A stretch of DNA of 64,000 nt from Streptomyces sp. Ag109_O5-10 (GTDB lineage: Bacteria > Actinomycetota > Actinomycetes > Streptomycetales > Streptomycetaceae): positions 5,456,001-5,520,000 of the forward strand of contig NZ_FNTQ01000001.1 of NCBI RefSeq assembly GCF_900105755.1. The letters run 5' to 3'. The first letter of the stretch is position 1, and each line of letters starts with the position of its first letter. The notes under the pieces are model-generated. The model made no database searches. It was not told the origin of the DNA and was given only the letters and a program-made list of their open reading frames with translations. A program made the position numbers and the translations under genes. Shown here piece after piece: positions 46,244 through 54,418 of this stretch.

Positions 46244-47068
46244 ATGTCCAGCCATCGGCAGTCGAAGAAGCGCAGATACATCACCTGGGGCGTCGCCGGT
46301 GCCGCGGTCGCCGCCGGGGCCGGGATCGCCGCGCAGACCTCCATGGCGGCCACCACCTGGCCCGCCCAGAAGACGTTCACCGGCCGCGCGTTCGACACCT
46401 GCGCCGCGCCCTCCGCCACCGTGATGAAGGCCTGGAACACCGGCTTCTACGGCGCCGCCGCCGTCTACATCGGCGGCAAGAACCGCGGCTGCGCCCAGCC
46501 CAACCTCACCGCCTCCTGGGTCAAGTCGGTCTCCGCGATGGGCTGGAAGCTCATCCCGCTCTACGTCGGCGCCCAGCCGTCCTGCGGATCCGGCGGCTCG
46601 GTGAAGATCAGCGCGTCCACCGCGGCCTCCGTCGGCAAGTCCGAGGCCGACGACGCCGTGGCCAAGGCCGCCGCGCTCGGCATGAAGGCCGGCAGCCCGA
46701 TCTACCTCGACATGGAGGCGTACGACACGACGAACACGTCGTGCAACAACGCCGTGCTGACCTATGTCCGCGCCTTCGACAAGGAGCTGCGCGCCAAGAC
46801 CTACCGCGCCGGCTACTACGGCTTCACCAGCTCCAGCGCCAAGGCGATCGCCAACGCCACCGACAAGACCGACCTGCCGGGCAACCTCTGGTACGCGCTG
46901 TGGGACAAGCAGAACACCACGACCGCGGACTGGCCGTTCGGCGCGTCCCAGTACACCGGGCACAGCCGGGCCCACCAGTACTTGGTGAACAGCAAGGAGA
47001 CGCGCGGCGGTCACACGATCACCGTGGACCGTGACGCGTGGGACGCCCCGGTGGCGATCACGGGCTGA
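46244..47068 (+). CDS. Secreted glycoside-hydrolase-like protein (DUF1906/Rv2525c-like)
   Basis: 274 residues. The N-terminus KKRRYITWGVAGAAVAAGAGIAAQTSMAA is a twin-arginine-like signal. The mature part (GRAFDTCAAPSATVMKAWN ... PIYLDMEAYDTTNTSCNNAV ... YRAGYYGFTSS) is a TIM-barrel-like DUF1906 domain. That domain is related to the mycobacterial Tat-exported protein Rv2525c, linked to cell-wall physiology. D and E of YLDMEAY are candidate catalytic acids. ATG at 46244 is preceded by AGGGGTG; GTG at 46232 is possible. Alone on its transcript. Confidence 0.88.
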   Translation: MSSHRQSKKRRYITWGVAGAAVAAGAGIAAQTSMAATTWPAQKTFTGRAFDTCAAPSATVMKAWNTGFYGAAAVYIGGKNRGCAQPNLTASWVKSVSAMGWKLIPLYVGAQPSCGSGGSVKISASTAASVGKSEADDAVAKAAALGMKAGSPIYLDMEAYDTTNTSCNNAVLTYVRAFDKELRAKTYRAGYYGFTSSSAKAIANATDKTDLPGNLWYALWDKQNTTTADWPFGASQYTGHSRAHQYLVNSKETRGGHTITVDRDAWDAPVAITG

Positions 47069-47157
47069 GCGGGATCCGCACGGGATCAGTACCGCAAACC
47101 CTTCCGGAGGGTGGTGCGGCGGTGCCGGAAGTGCGCGTGAATCGTTGGTCGAATGGG

Positions 47158-47186
47158 TTGGCCAGAGCTTGCCCACTGCCTACCAT
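47158..47186 (+). promoter_or_regulatory. Promoter of the SurA-like lipoprotein gene
   Basis: TTGGCC (47158) and TACCAT (47181) are spaced by 17 bp. The start point would be near 47,193, leaving a leader of about 45 nt. Confidence 0.5.
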
Positions 47187-47238
47187 CGATCACCGCAAGA
47201 CTTTGTGCACCGTCGCACAATCTCCTCGGGAGGCACCC

Positions 47239-47886
47239 TTGCACCGCCGCCGTCGCACCGCGCTCCTCCTCTCCGCCGCGATCGCCGCCGCGGCCCCCTT
47301 CCTGACCGCCTGCGGAAGCGACGCGCACCCGGGCGCGGCGGCCGTCGTCGGCGGCCAGCGGATCACCGTCTCGCAGCTGGAGAACCGGGTGAACGAGGTG
47401 CGCCGGGCGCAGCGCGCCGCGGTGCCGGACCACACGCAGTACCAGCAGGTCCTCGCCTCCACCAGCAGCCTCACCCGGGACACCCTGTACAACATGGTGC
47501 TCGACAAGGTGCTGCACCGGGCCGCCCGGGACGCGGGAGTCGGCGTCACCCGCGCCGAGGTCGAGCAGATGCGCTCCGGCCTCGAACAGCAGGCCGGCGG
47601 TTCCGCGGCGCTGCAGACGGCCTGGCTGCAGAAGTACGGCATCGCCCCCCAGCGGCTGGACGACAACCTCCGCTTCCAGGTGGAGGCCAAGAAGCTCGCC
47701 GAGGCGCTCGGCACCGACACCTCTCAGCCCGCCTTCTGGAAGGCCCTGGCCAACGCCTCCCAGGAACTCCACGTCGACCTCAACCCGCGCTACGGCGCCT
47801 GGGACGTCCAGAAGAGCAGCAGGGTGGACGCCAAGACCCCGTGGGTACGGGAGATCACCTCGGGCGGCACTCAGGTGTCGGCCTAG
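47239..47886 (+). CDS. SurA-like chaperone lipoprotein, TTG start
   Basis: 215 residues. A signal peptide (RRRRTALLLSAAIAAAAPF) ends in the lipobox LTAC. The mature part starts GGQRITVSQLENRVNEV and is a helical SurA N-terminal-type domain, without an evident parvulin isomerase domain. It probably aids folding of exported proteins. I place the start at the TTG at 47239 because GGGAGG stands 6 nt upstream and the signal begins there; GTG starts further upstream would add a non-signal extension. The next gene is mazG on the same strand. Confidence 0.85.
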   Translation: MHRRRRTALLLSAAIAAAAPFLTACGSDAHPGAAAVVGGQRITVSQLENRVNEVRRAQRAAVPDHTQYQQVLASTSSLTRDTLYNMVLDKVLHRAARDAGVGVTRAEVEQMRSGLEQQAGGSAALQTAWLQKYGIAPQRLDDNLRFQVEAKKLAEALGTDTSQPAFWKALANASQELHVDLNPRYGAWDVQKSSRVDAKTPWVREITSGGTQVSA

Positions 47887-47976
47887 GGCCGGCGCCGGTG
47901 TCGGCTGGAGGCGGGCCCGGGCCGTCGGTGCGGTGACCTCCACCGCGGTCATACGATCACTTGACCGCCCCCACCC

Positions 47977-47985
47977 TGTGGACAA
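47977..47985 (-). promoter_or_regulatory. Consensus DnaA box upstream of mazG
   Basis: TGTGGACAA is the exact complement of TTGTCCACA, the preferred Streptomyces DnaA box, 40 bp before mazG. It is the second such box in the window. Confidence 0.5.
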
Positions 47986-48024
47986 ACCGCGAGGTGGGCG
48001 GCGGCGGTGCGTTACGTTCGGAGC

Positions 48025-49032
48025 GTGAACACCACCAGGCCCGAACCCACCACGCCGGACCCCTCTCCCACGGCCGCCGACCCCGGCCGGGTCGTCCTGC
48101 TCACCACCAGCCACCGGGTCGCCCCCGGCCTGCTGTCCTGGCCCGCCTGGCAGGCACTGCGCGCGGCGGACCGCGTGCTGTGCGCGGACGGCGCGCATCC
48201 GCAGCTGCCGTATCTGCGGGAGGCCGGGACCGCCGTGGACGAGGCCGCCCCCACCGCCGAGGAGCTGGTCGACGCCTGCGCCGGCGGCCGGACCGTGGTG
48301 GTCGTGGCGACGGGCGAGGGCGAGCCGGCCCTCACGGACGGGCTGGCCCGCCTGGCCGGCTCGGGCCGGGTCCGGATGCCCGAGCTGGAGCTCCTCCCGG
48401 CCTCCTACGACCTGCCCGGCGCCCGTCTCCTCGACCTCGTCCAGGTCATGGACCGGATCCGCGCGGAGTGCCCCTGGTCGTCCCGGCAGACCCACCGCGG
48501 CCTCGCGAAGTACGGCATCGAGGAGGCCTACGAACTCGTCGAGGCGATCGAGGAGGGCGACCGCGACGAGCTGCGCGAGGAACTGGGCGACGTGCTCCTC
48601 CAGGTCGTCTTCCACGCGCGGATCGCCCAGGAGGACCCGGACGCCCCCTTCTCGATCGACGACGTCGCGGGGGGCATCGTCGCCAAGCTCATCCACCGTC
48701 ACCCGCACGTCTTCGGCGACGAGACCGCGTCGACGCCGGAGGAGGTCAAGGAGCACTGGCTGCGGACCAAGGCGGTGGAGAAGCGGCGCGAGTCGGTGAC
48801 GGACGGGATACCCCTCGCCCAGCCGGGCCTCGCACTGGCGGCGAAGCTGGCCTCGCGGGTGCGCACCGCGGGTCTCCGGGTGCCGCTGCCGCAGGCACCG
48901 GGCATCGGCTACGAACTGCTCGCGCTGGCGGCCCGCGCCGAGGCCGACGGCGTCGACCCGGAGGCAGCACTGCGCGCGGCGGCCCGGGCCTACCGGGACG
49001 CGGTGCGGGCGGCGGAGGGAGTGGCGAAGTGA
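48025..49032 (+). CDS. mazG: Nucleoside triphosphate pyrophosphohydrolase MazG
   Basis: Hydrolyses (d)NTPs or damaged nucleotides to monophosphates and pyrophosphate, and can act on (p)ppGpp-related metabolism. 335 residues. The metal-binding helices EEAYELVEAIEEGDRDELREELGDVLLQ carry the ExxE...ExxD pattern at about 170-197. The N-terminal 130 residues resemble a degenerate tetrapyrrole-methylase-like domain, as in YabN-type proteins. GTG at 48025 follows a TACGTT -10-like hexamer by 6 nt, so the mRNA may be leaderless. Its stop overlaps the P450 start. Confidence 0.93.
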   Translation: MNTTRPEPTTPDPSPTAADPGRVVLLTTSHRVAPGLLSWPAWQALRAADRVLCADGAHPQLPYLREAGTAVDEAAPTAEELVDACAGGRTVVVVATGEGEPALTDGLARLAGSGRVRMPELELLPASYDLPGARLLDLVQVMDRIRAECPWSSRQTHRGLAKYGIEEAYELVEAIEEGDRDELREELGDVLLQVVFHARIAQEDPDAPFSIDDVAGGIVAKLIHRHPHVFGDETASTPEEVKEHWLRTKAVEKRRESVTDGIPLAQPGLALAAKLASRVRTAGLRVPLPQAPGIGYELLALAARAEADGVDPEAALRAAARAYRDAVRAAEGVAK

Positions 49033-50282
49033 GCGCCGCCCCCTCCCTGTTCACCTGGGAGTTCGCCGCCGACCCCTACCCCGCCTACGCCTGGCTGCGG
49101 GAGCACGAGCCGGTGCGGCGGACCCGGCTGCCCAGCGGGGTGGAGGCCTGGCTGGTCACGCGGTACGCCGATGCCAAGCAGACCCTCGCCGACCCCCGTC
49201 TGTCCAAGAACCCCGCGCATCACGACGAGCCCGCGCACGCCAAGGGGAAGACCGGCATCCCCGGTGAGCGCAAGGCCGAGCTGATGACGCACCTGCTGAA
49301 CATCGACCCGCCGGACCACACCCGGCTGCGCCGGCTGGTGAGCAAGGCGTTCACTCCGCGGCGGGTGGCCGAGTTCGCGCCGCGGGTGCGGGAGCTGGCC
49401 GACCGGCTCATCGACGGGTTCGCGGAGCGGGGCGAGGCCGACCTCATCCACGAGTTCGCCTTCCCGCTCCCCATCTACGCCATCTGCGACCTGCTCGGCG
49501 TGCCGCCCGAGGACCAGGACGACTTCCGGGACTGGGCGGGGATGATGATCCGGCACGGGGGCGGGCCGCGGGGCGGGGTCGCGCGGTCCGTGAAGAAGAT
49601 GCGCGGATATCTGGCCGAGCTGATCCACCGGAAGCGGGAGGCGCTGCCCGCCGAGGCCGGTCCCGGCGAGGACCTCATCTCGGGGCTCATCCGGGCCTCG
49701 GACCACGGTGAGCACCTCACCGAGAACGAGGCCGCTGCCATGGCCTTCATCCTGTTGTTCGCGGGTTTCGAGACCACCGTCAACCTGATCGGCAACGGCA
49801 CGTACGCGCTGCTCACCCACCCCGGTCAGCGGGCCCGGCTGCAGGAGTCCCTGGCCGCCGGCGAGCGCGGGGTGCTGGAGACCGGTGTCGAGGAACTGCT
49901 CCGCTACGACGGGCCGGTGGAGCTGGCCACCTGGCGGTTCGCCACCGAGCCGGTCACGATCGGCGGGCAGCACATCGCGCCCGGCGACCCGGTCCTGGTC
50001 GTCCTGGCCGCGGCGGACCGGGACCCGGAGCGGTTCGCGGAGCCGGACACCCTCGACCTCGCCCGGCGGGACAACCAGCACCTCGGATACGGCCACGGCA
50101 TCCACTACTGCCTCGGCGCCCCGCTCGCCCGCCTGGAGGGCCAGACCGCGCTCGCCGGCCTCCTCACCCGCCTTCCGGACCTGCGACTCGCCGTCGACGA
50201 GAAGGAGTTGCGGTGGCGTGGCGGACTCATCATGCGCGGACTGCGCACCCTCCCCGTCGAGTTCACGCCCACCGGTCGGTGA
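49029..50282 (+). CDS. Cytochrome P450, CYP107-like
   Basis: 417 residues. The I-helix oxygen-binding motif is FAGFETT (about 244), the K-helix ExxR is EELLR, and the heme loop is GYGHGIHYCLGAPLARLEG with the ligand Cys near residue 360. The sequence type matches CYP107 family P450s, typical of Streptomyces and able to hydroxylate macrolide-like or other secondary substrates. GTG at 49029 overlaps the mazG stop (GTGA), so the two are coupled. No ferredoxin gene is adjacent. The substrate is unknown. Confidence 0.94.
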   Translation: MSAAPSLFTWEFAADPYPAYAWLREHEPVRRTRLPSGVEAWLVTRYADAKQTLADPRLSKNPAHHDEPAHAKGKTGIPGERKAELMTHLLNIDPPDHTRLRRLVSKAFTPRRVAEFAPRVRELADRLIDGFAERGEADLIHEFAFPLPIYAICDLLGVPPEDQDDFRDWAGMMIRHGGGPRGGVARSVKKMRGYLAELIHRKREALPAEAGPGEDLISGLIRASDHGEHLTENEAAAMAFILLFAGFETTVNLIGNGTYALLTHPGQRARLQESLAAGERGVLETGVEELLRYDGPVELATWRFATEPVTIGGQHIAPGDPVLVVLAAADRDPERFAEPDTLDLARRDNQHLGYGHGIHYCLGAPLARLEGQTALAGLLTRLPDLRLAVDEKELRWRGGLIMRGLRTLPVEFTPTGR

Positions 50283-50295
50283 ACCCGCGCCGGTC

Positions 50296-50331
50296 GGTGA
50301 ACCCTCGCCCGGCCCTCGGCGAGCCTTCACC
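50296..50331 (+). terminator. Hairpin after the P450 gene
   Basis: A 14 bp stem with two mismatches pairs GGTGAACCCTCGCC with GGCGAGCCTTCACC (50318-50331). The bases just before contain a direct repeat of CGGTCGGTGAACCC. Confidence 0.6.
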
Positions 50332-50410
50332 GGGGCCACTACCGGCCCGTTCGGGCAGAAGGTGACCAGCGTTCAAGTCTGTGATCTTCACGTGATCTAC
50401 GCGGCATTAA

Positions 50411-50439
50411 CTTGTGACAAGCGATCGTCTGCCTATACG
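50411..50439 (+). promoter_or_regulatory. Promoter of rpfC with overlapping palindrome
   Basis: TTGTGA (50412) and TATACG (50434) are 16 bp apart. The -35 lies inside the palindrome CTTGT-G-ACAAG (50411-50421), a likely repressor or activator site. The word TCACGTGA lies 25 bp further upstream. Confidence 0.5.
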
Positions 50440-50510
50440 TTCACCCATCAGCGCGGCGCCCTTGCGGGACCCGCCGCGCCGGTCACCGCTGTCGCTCGAA
50501 AGGTTTCCGC

Positions 50511-51533
50511 ATGCTCTCCGGGAACGGTCGTCACCGTCGCCCCCGCCAGGCTCCGGCACTCCTCGTCGCGGCCGGGGTGACCGGCTCCGCCATCGCCCTC
50601 CCGCTCCTCGGAGCGGCGAGCGCCAACGCGGCGGACGGCTCCACCTGGGACCACGTGGCCGAGTGCGAGAGCGGCGGCTCCTGGAGCGCCGACAACGGCA
50701 CCGGCTACTACGGCGGCCTCCAGATCTCCCTGGAGGACTGGAGCAAGTACGGGGGCCTGGATTACGCCTCCACGCCCGACCAGGCCAGCCGTTCGCAGCA
50801 GATAGCGGTCGCCGAGAAGATGCTCGCCGACCAGGGCACCAAAGCCTGGCGGACCTGCGCCCTGCTCGCCGGCCTCTCGTCCGACGACGCCTCGGTGAAC
50901 GTCGACACGGGACTCGGCGACTCGAGTGGTTCGTCCGGTTCCTCCGACTCGTCGGACTCGTCCGCCGGACTGTCCGACTCGTCCTCTTCCTCTGGTTCTT
51001 CCGGTTCCTCCGGTTCGGACTCCTCTTCGGACGCCATGGACTCCGGGAGTGACTCCGCCACTCCCTCTCCGGGTGCAAGCGTCGGGGGTGACTCCAAGAC
51101 CGACCCTTCCGGCAAATCCAGCACGACGGACAAGTCGGAATCCGCCGACTCCGACTCCGACTCCGGCTCCGGCGCGTCGAAGGCCAGCGAGAGTCCCGTC
51201 GTCTCCGGGGCCGACCACTCGGACAAATCGTGGCAGACCGGCGGGTCTTGGAGTCTGGTCGACACGGGAGCCCTCAGTGGCGGCGGCAAGCACCGCGGCG
51301 GCTCGGCGGACGAAAACGTGACAAACGGTCAGGCTGCCGCATCCTCCGGCCGGCACGCCTCCGGTGGCGGCGGCACCTACACCGTCCGTGACGGCGACAC
51401 TCTGGCCTCCATCGCCGACTCCCTTGATCTCGACGGCGGATGGCGTGCGCTCTACGACGCCAACAAGGCCGACATCGGCTCCGACGCGAATGCCATCACC
51501 CCCGGTCAGACCCTGAAACTCGGCACCGAATAG
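50511..51533 (+). CDS. rpfC: Resuscitation-promoting factor (Rpf domain plus LysM)
   Basis: Secreted muralytic enzyme, 340 residues. Signal peptide ends about residue 41 (ASANAAD). The Rpf transglycosylase-like domain is at about 42-117 (TWDHVAECESGG with the catalytic Glu, GYYGGLQISLEDW). A Ser/Asp-rich linker of about 150 residues follows, then a C-terminal LysM (YTVRDGDTLASIADSL) that binds peptidoglycan. The linker is coded by repeated TCC/GAC-type codons and is far longer than in rpfA. ATG at 50511 has AAAGG upstream. No riboswitch precedes it, unlike rpfA. The symbol follows Streptomyces usage for the gene beside rpfA. Confidence 0.85.
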   Translation: MLSGNGRHRRPRQAPALLVAAGVTGSAIALPLLGAASANAADGSTWDHVAECESGGSWSADNGTGYYGGLQISLEDWSKYGGLDYASTPDQASRSQQIAVAEKMLADQGTKAWRTCALLAGLSSDDASVNVDTGLGDSSGSSGSSDSSDSSAGLSDSSSSSGSSGSSGSDSSSDAMDSGSDSATPSPGASVGGDSKTDPSGKSSTTDKSESADSDSDSGSGASKASESPVVSGADHSDKSWQTGGSWSLVDTGALSGGGKHRGGSADENVTNGQAAASSGRHASGGGGTYTVRDGDTLASIADSLDLDGGWRALYDANKADIGSDANAITPGQTLKLGTE

Positions 51534-51592
51534 GACGAAACGCGGCGGGAGTTGACAACCCGCTTCGAGTTGAATGTCCGTTTTGGTGAAAG

Positions 51593-51608
51593 TGTGGGAT
51601 GAGTCTCA
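51593..51608 (+). promoter_or_regulatory. Crp-like binding site upstream of rpfA
   Basis: TGTGG-N6-TCTCA matches the Crp consensus TGTGA-N6-TCACA at 8 of 10 positions. Its centre is about 60 bp upstream of the predicted start point, the class I activator position. Crp control of rpfA is known in Streptomyces coelicolor. Confidence 0.6.
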
Positions 51609-51624
51609 GAAGCCCTGATCATCT

Positions 51625-51654
51625 TTGAAATTCGCCTGACGGCCTGTCTACGGT
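51625..51654 (+). promoter_or_regulatory. rpfA promoter
   Basis: TTGAAA (51625) and TACGGT (51649) are spaced by 18 bp. Transcription would begin near 51,661, just before the riboswitch. Confidence 0.6.
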
Positions 51655-51689
51655 CGAGGCCGCTCGTCACCACGAGCCCCGGCCGTCGC

Positions 51690-51895
51690 AACGCCGAGTC
51701 CTGCCAGCGGCCGTCCGGGAACAGTCGTCGCGTCATGCGCCGTAGGCAGGAGCGGGGGACCCAAGGTAAGTGCCGGGACCGGTGGTTGAGACCGCCGATC
51801 CGGCTCGGGGTGAAGCCGCGCACCGACACACGGGTGTGCGGCCGGGCAACTCAACCGGCCCGAACCCGACAGCTCACCTCGCAGGCGTCGGTGAG
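51690..51895 (+). ncRNA. Cyclic di-AMP riboswitch (ydaO/yuaA) controlling rpfA
   Basis: The leader of rpfA contains the conserved ydaO blocks in order: CGCCGAGTCCTGCC, then GGCAGGAGCGGGGGACCC, GGGGTGAAGCCG, and CGACAGCTCACCTCGCAGGCG. This class binds cyclic di-AMP and is known before rpfA in Streptomyces, where high ligand lowers expression. The 3' end runs up to the rpfA ribosome site (GTGAGGGG), so the switch could act on termination or on translation. Confidence 0.93.
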
Positions 51896-51906
51896 GGGAT
51901 CGATCC

Positions 51907-52596
51907 ATGCTGTTCTCGGGCAAGGGCAAGCACCGTCGTCCGTCCAAGGCCGTCCGCGCCATCGCTGTCGCCGGTGTCACCGGCGTCGCCGTCGCGGCCC
52001 CGCTGATGGCGGCCGGCAGCGCCTCCGCCGCCACCGCCTCCGAGTGGGACGCCGTCGCGCAGTGCGAGTCCGGCGGCAACTGGGCCATCAACACCGGCAA
52101 CGGCTACTACGGCGGTCTGCAGTTCTCCGCCTCGACCTGGGCCGCGTACGGCGGCACTCAGTACGCCGCGCAGGCCAACCAGGCCACCAAGGCGCAGCAG
52201 ATCCAGATCGCCGAGAAGGTCCTCGGCGCCCAGGGCAAGGGCGCCTGGCCGGTCTGCGGCACGGGCCTGTCCGGTGCCACCTACACCGGCGGCAGCGCCG
52301 GTTCCTCCAGCTCCTCGTCGAGCGGCAGCGCCGGCACGAGCACCCGCTCGACCGACACCCAGGCCGCCTCCCGCTCCGCCGAGCGCCCGGCCGCCAAGAA
52401 GACCGTCACCACCCCGACCGGCAAGAAGGTCAAGAAGGGCGACGGCGAGTACAAGGTCGTCAAGGGCGACACCCTCAGCTCGATCGCCGAGAAGCACAAG
52501 GTCAAGGGCGGCTGGCAGGCGCTGTTCAAGCTGAACAAGGACATCGTCGAGGACGCCGACTTCATCTACCCGGGCCAGCAGCTGCACCTGAAGTAG
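51907..52596 (+). CDS. rpfA: Resuscitation-promoting factor RpfA (Rpf domain plus LysM)
   Basis: Secreted peptidoglycan-cleaving enzyme for spore germination and growth. 229 residues. Signal peptide ends at ASAATA (about residue 42). The Rpf domain (EWDAVAQCESGGNW with catalytic Glu, GYYGGLQFSASTW) is at about 44-118. A Ser/Lys linker and a LysM (YKVVKGDTLSSIAEKH, about 181) that ends PGQQLHLK complete it. Controlled by a Crp-like site, a c-di-AMP riboswitch and a strong terminator. Tandem with rpfC, evidently by duplication. Confidence 0.95.
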   Translation: MLFSGKGKHRRPSKAVRAIAVAGVTGVAVAAPLMAAGSASAATASEWDAVAQCESGGNWAINTGNGYYGGLQFSASTWAAYGGTQYAAQANQATKAQQIQIAEKVLGAQGKGAWPVCGTGLSGATYTGGSAGSSSSSSSGSAGTSTRSTDTQAASRSAERPAAKKTVTTPTGKKVKKGDGEYKVVKGDTLSSIAEKHKVKGGWQALFKLNKDIVEDADFIYPGQQLHLK

Positions 52597-52722
52597 GGCA
52601 CCTGACGCAGCCCGCCGGGCGGCCGCCGGAAGTACTGAGCGGTCCCCAGCCGAACCACAGCTCCCCCACAGCCGTGGTCCCCATAGTGGAGAGCATGTGA
52701 GGGCCACCCCCGTCCCCCACGG

Positions 52723-52775
52723 ACCCCGCTCCGGTGCGTTTTCCCCCGAACGCACCGGAGCGGGGTTTCTTTTTG
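52723..52775 (+). terminator. Intrinsic terminator after rpfA
   Basis: A perfect 18 bp stem pairs ACCCCGCTCCGGTGCGTT with 52749-52766, has an 8-nt loop, and is followed by TTTCTTTTTG. It is the only hairpin in the window with a clear U tract. Confidence 0.95.
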
Positions 52776-53029
52776 CCCCCGCCGCGCCGCCGCCCCACCG
52801 TCCGGCGTCCCGTCGTCCCCCTCTTGACCCGCTCTTCTCCCGTTCTTCATCGGGACCCCCTTTGTTCCGCGCATGAACAATGAGTACCGTCTGTGTGTCC
52901 ACGGGCCGGTCGGTCGTGCCGGCCGACGGCCCCGGGACGGTTAGGCTCTAGTCGCAAGGCTGAGCAAGGGCCGACGAGGCCCGCGTGCGCCCCGCACAAC
53001 CAGCGTCACATCCCAAGAAGGAGATGCTC
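52776..53029. other. Leader region of eno
   Basis: No gene is seen between the rpfA terminator and eno. It contains the eno promoter at 52862-52890 and a second -10-like TAGGCT at 52942. The leader is about 130 nt if the first promoter is used. Confidence 0.6.
52862..52890 (+). promoter_or_regulatory. eno promoter overlapped by a perfect palindrome
   Basis: TTGTTC (52862) and TACCGT (52885) are 17 bp apart. TTGTTC is also the left arm of TTGTTC-N7-GAACAA (52862-52880). A protein bound to this AT-rich palindrome would block the core promoter. Confidence 0.55.
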
Positions 53030-54310
53030 GTGCCGTCCATCGACGTCGTCGTAGCCCGGGAAATCCTGGACTCCCGAGGCAACCCCACGGTCGAGGTCGA
53101 GGTCGGCCTCGACGACGGCAGCACGGGTCGTGCCGCCGTCCCGTCCGGCGCCTCCACCGGTGCCTTCGAGGCCATCGAGCTCCGTGACGGCGACCCCAAC
53201 CGCTACCAGGGCAAGGGCGTCGAGAAGGCCGTCCTCGCCGTCATCGAGCAGATCGGCCCGGAGCTGGTCGGCTACGACGCCACCGAGCAGCGCCTGATCG
53301 ACCAGGCGATGTTCGACCTGGACGCCACCGACAACAAGGGCTCGCTCGGCGCCAACGCCATCCTCGGCGTCTCCCTCGCCGTCGCGCACGCCGCCTCCGA
53401 GGCGTCCGACCTGCCGCTGTTCCGCTACCTCGGCGGCCCGAACGCGCACCTGCTGCCCGTCCCGATGATGAACATCCTCAACGGCGGCTCGCACGCGGAC
53501 TCCAACGTCGACATCCAGGAGTTCATGATCGCCCCGATCGGCGCGGAGTCCTTCTCCGAGGCGCTGCGCTGGGGTGCCGAGGTCTACCACACCCTCAAGA
53601 AGGTCCTGAAGAGCAAGGGCCTGGCCACCGGTCTCGGTGACGAGGGCGGCTTCGCCCCGAACCTGGAGTCGAACCGCGCCGCGCTCGACCTCATCCTGGA
53701 GGCCATCAAGCAGGCAGGTTACGTCCCCGGCGAGCAGATCGCGCTCGCGCTCGACGTCGCCGCGTCCGAGTTCTACAAGGACGGCAAGTACGAGTTCGAG
53801 GGCAAGTCCCGCTCGGCCGCCGAGATGACCGAGTACTACGAGGAGCTCGTCGCCGCCTACCCGCTGGTCTCCATCGAGGACCCGCTGTTCGAGGACGACT
53901 GGGCGGGCTGGAAGGTCCTCACCGACAAGCTCGGCGACAAGGTGCAGATCGTCGGCGACGACCTGTTCGTCACCAACCCGGAGCGCCTGGCCCGCGGCAT
54001 CGAGGAGGGCACCGCCAACGCCCTGCTGGTGAAGGTGAACCAGATCGGTTCGCTGACCGAGACCCTGGACGCCGTCGAGCTCGCCCAGCGCAACGGCTTC
54101 AAGTGCATGATGTCGCACCGCTCCGGCGAGACCGAGGACGTCACCATCGCCGACCTCGCCGTCGCCACCAACTGCGGCCAGATCAAGACCGGCGCCCCGG
54201 CCCGCTCCGAGCGCGTCGCCAAGTACAACCAGCTGCTGCGCATCGAGGAGATCCTCGACGACGCGGCGGTGTACGCGGGCCGCAGCGCCTTCCCGCGCTT
54301 CAAAGGCTGA
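53030..54310 (+). CDS. eno: Enolase
   Basis: Converts 2-phosphoglycerate to phosphoenolpyruvate. 426 residues, the standard length. Motifs DSRGNPTVE, GASTGAFEA, the Mg-binding residues in ALDVAASEFYKDG and IEDPLFEDDW, KVNQIGSLTET and the signature SHRSGETEDV are all intact. The GTG at 53030 is 7 nt from AAGGAG; the ATG at 53024 would leave only 1 nt. It starts the conserved actinobacterial order eno-divIC-DUF501-ppx. Confidence 0.97.
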   Translation: MPSIDVVVAREILDSRGNPTVEVEVGLDDGSTGRAAVPSGASTGAFEAIELRDGDPNRYQGKGVEKAVLAVIEQIGPELVGYDATEQRLIDQAMFDLDATDNKGSLGANAILGVSLAVAHAASEASDLPLFRYLGGPNAHLLPVPMMNILNGGSHADSNVDIQEFMIAPIGAESFSEALRWGAEVYHTLKKVLKSKGLATGLGDEGGFAPNLESNRAALDLILEAIKQAGYVPGEQIALALDVAASEFYKDGKYEFEGKSRSAAEMTEYYEELVAAYPLVSIEDPLFEDDWAGWKVLTDKLGDKVQIVGDDLFVTNPERLARGIEEGTANALLVKVNQIGSLTETLDAVELAQRNGFKCMMSHRSGETEDVTIADLAVATNCGQIKTGAPARSERVAKYNQLLRIEEILDDAAVYAGRSAFPRFKG

Positions 54311-54343
54311 GCCCGCTAGAGGGTAAGGCTTAGCCAGTCGTAC

Positions 54344-54386
54344 GTACGTCCCCGTACCCGGTCCCGTACCGTGTCCGGGGACGTAC
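54344..54386 (+). terminator. Hairpin between eno and divIC
   Basis: GTACGTCCCCG pairs perfectly with CGGGGACGTAC (54376-54386) across a 21-nt loop that holds a smaller stem. It lies just before the divIC ribosome site and may act as a partial terminator or processing site. Confidence 0.6.
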
Positions 54387-54418
54387 GCACGTATCAGGGC
54401 GACCAGGGAGGCGGGGAC

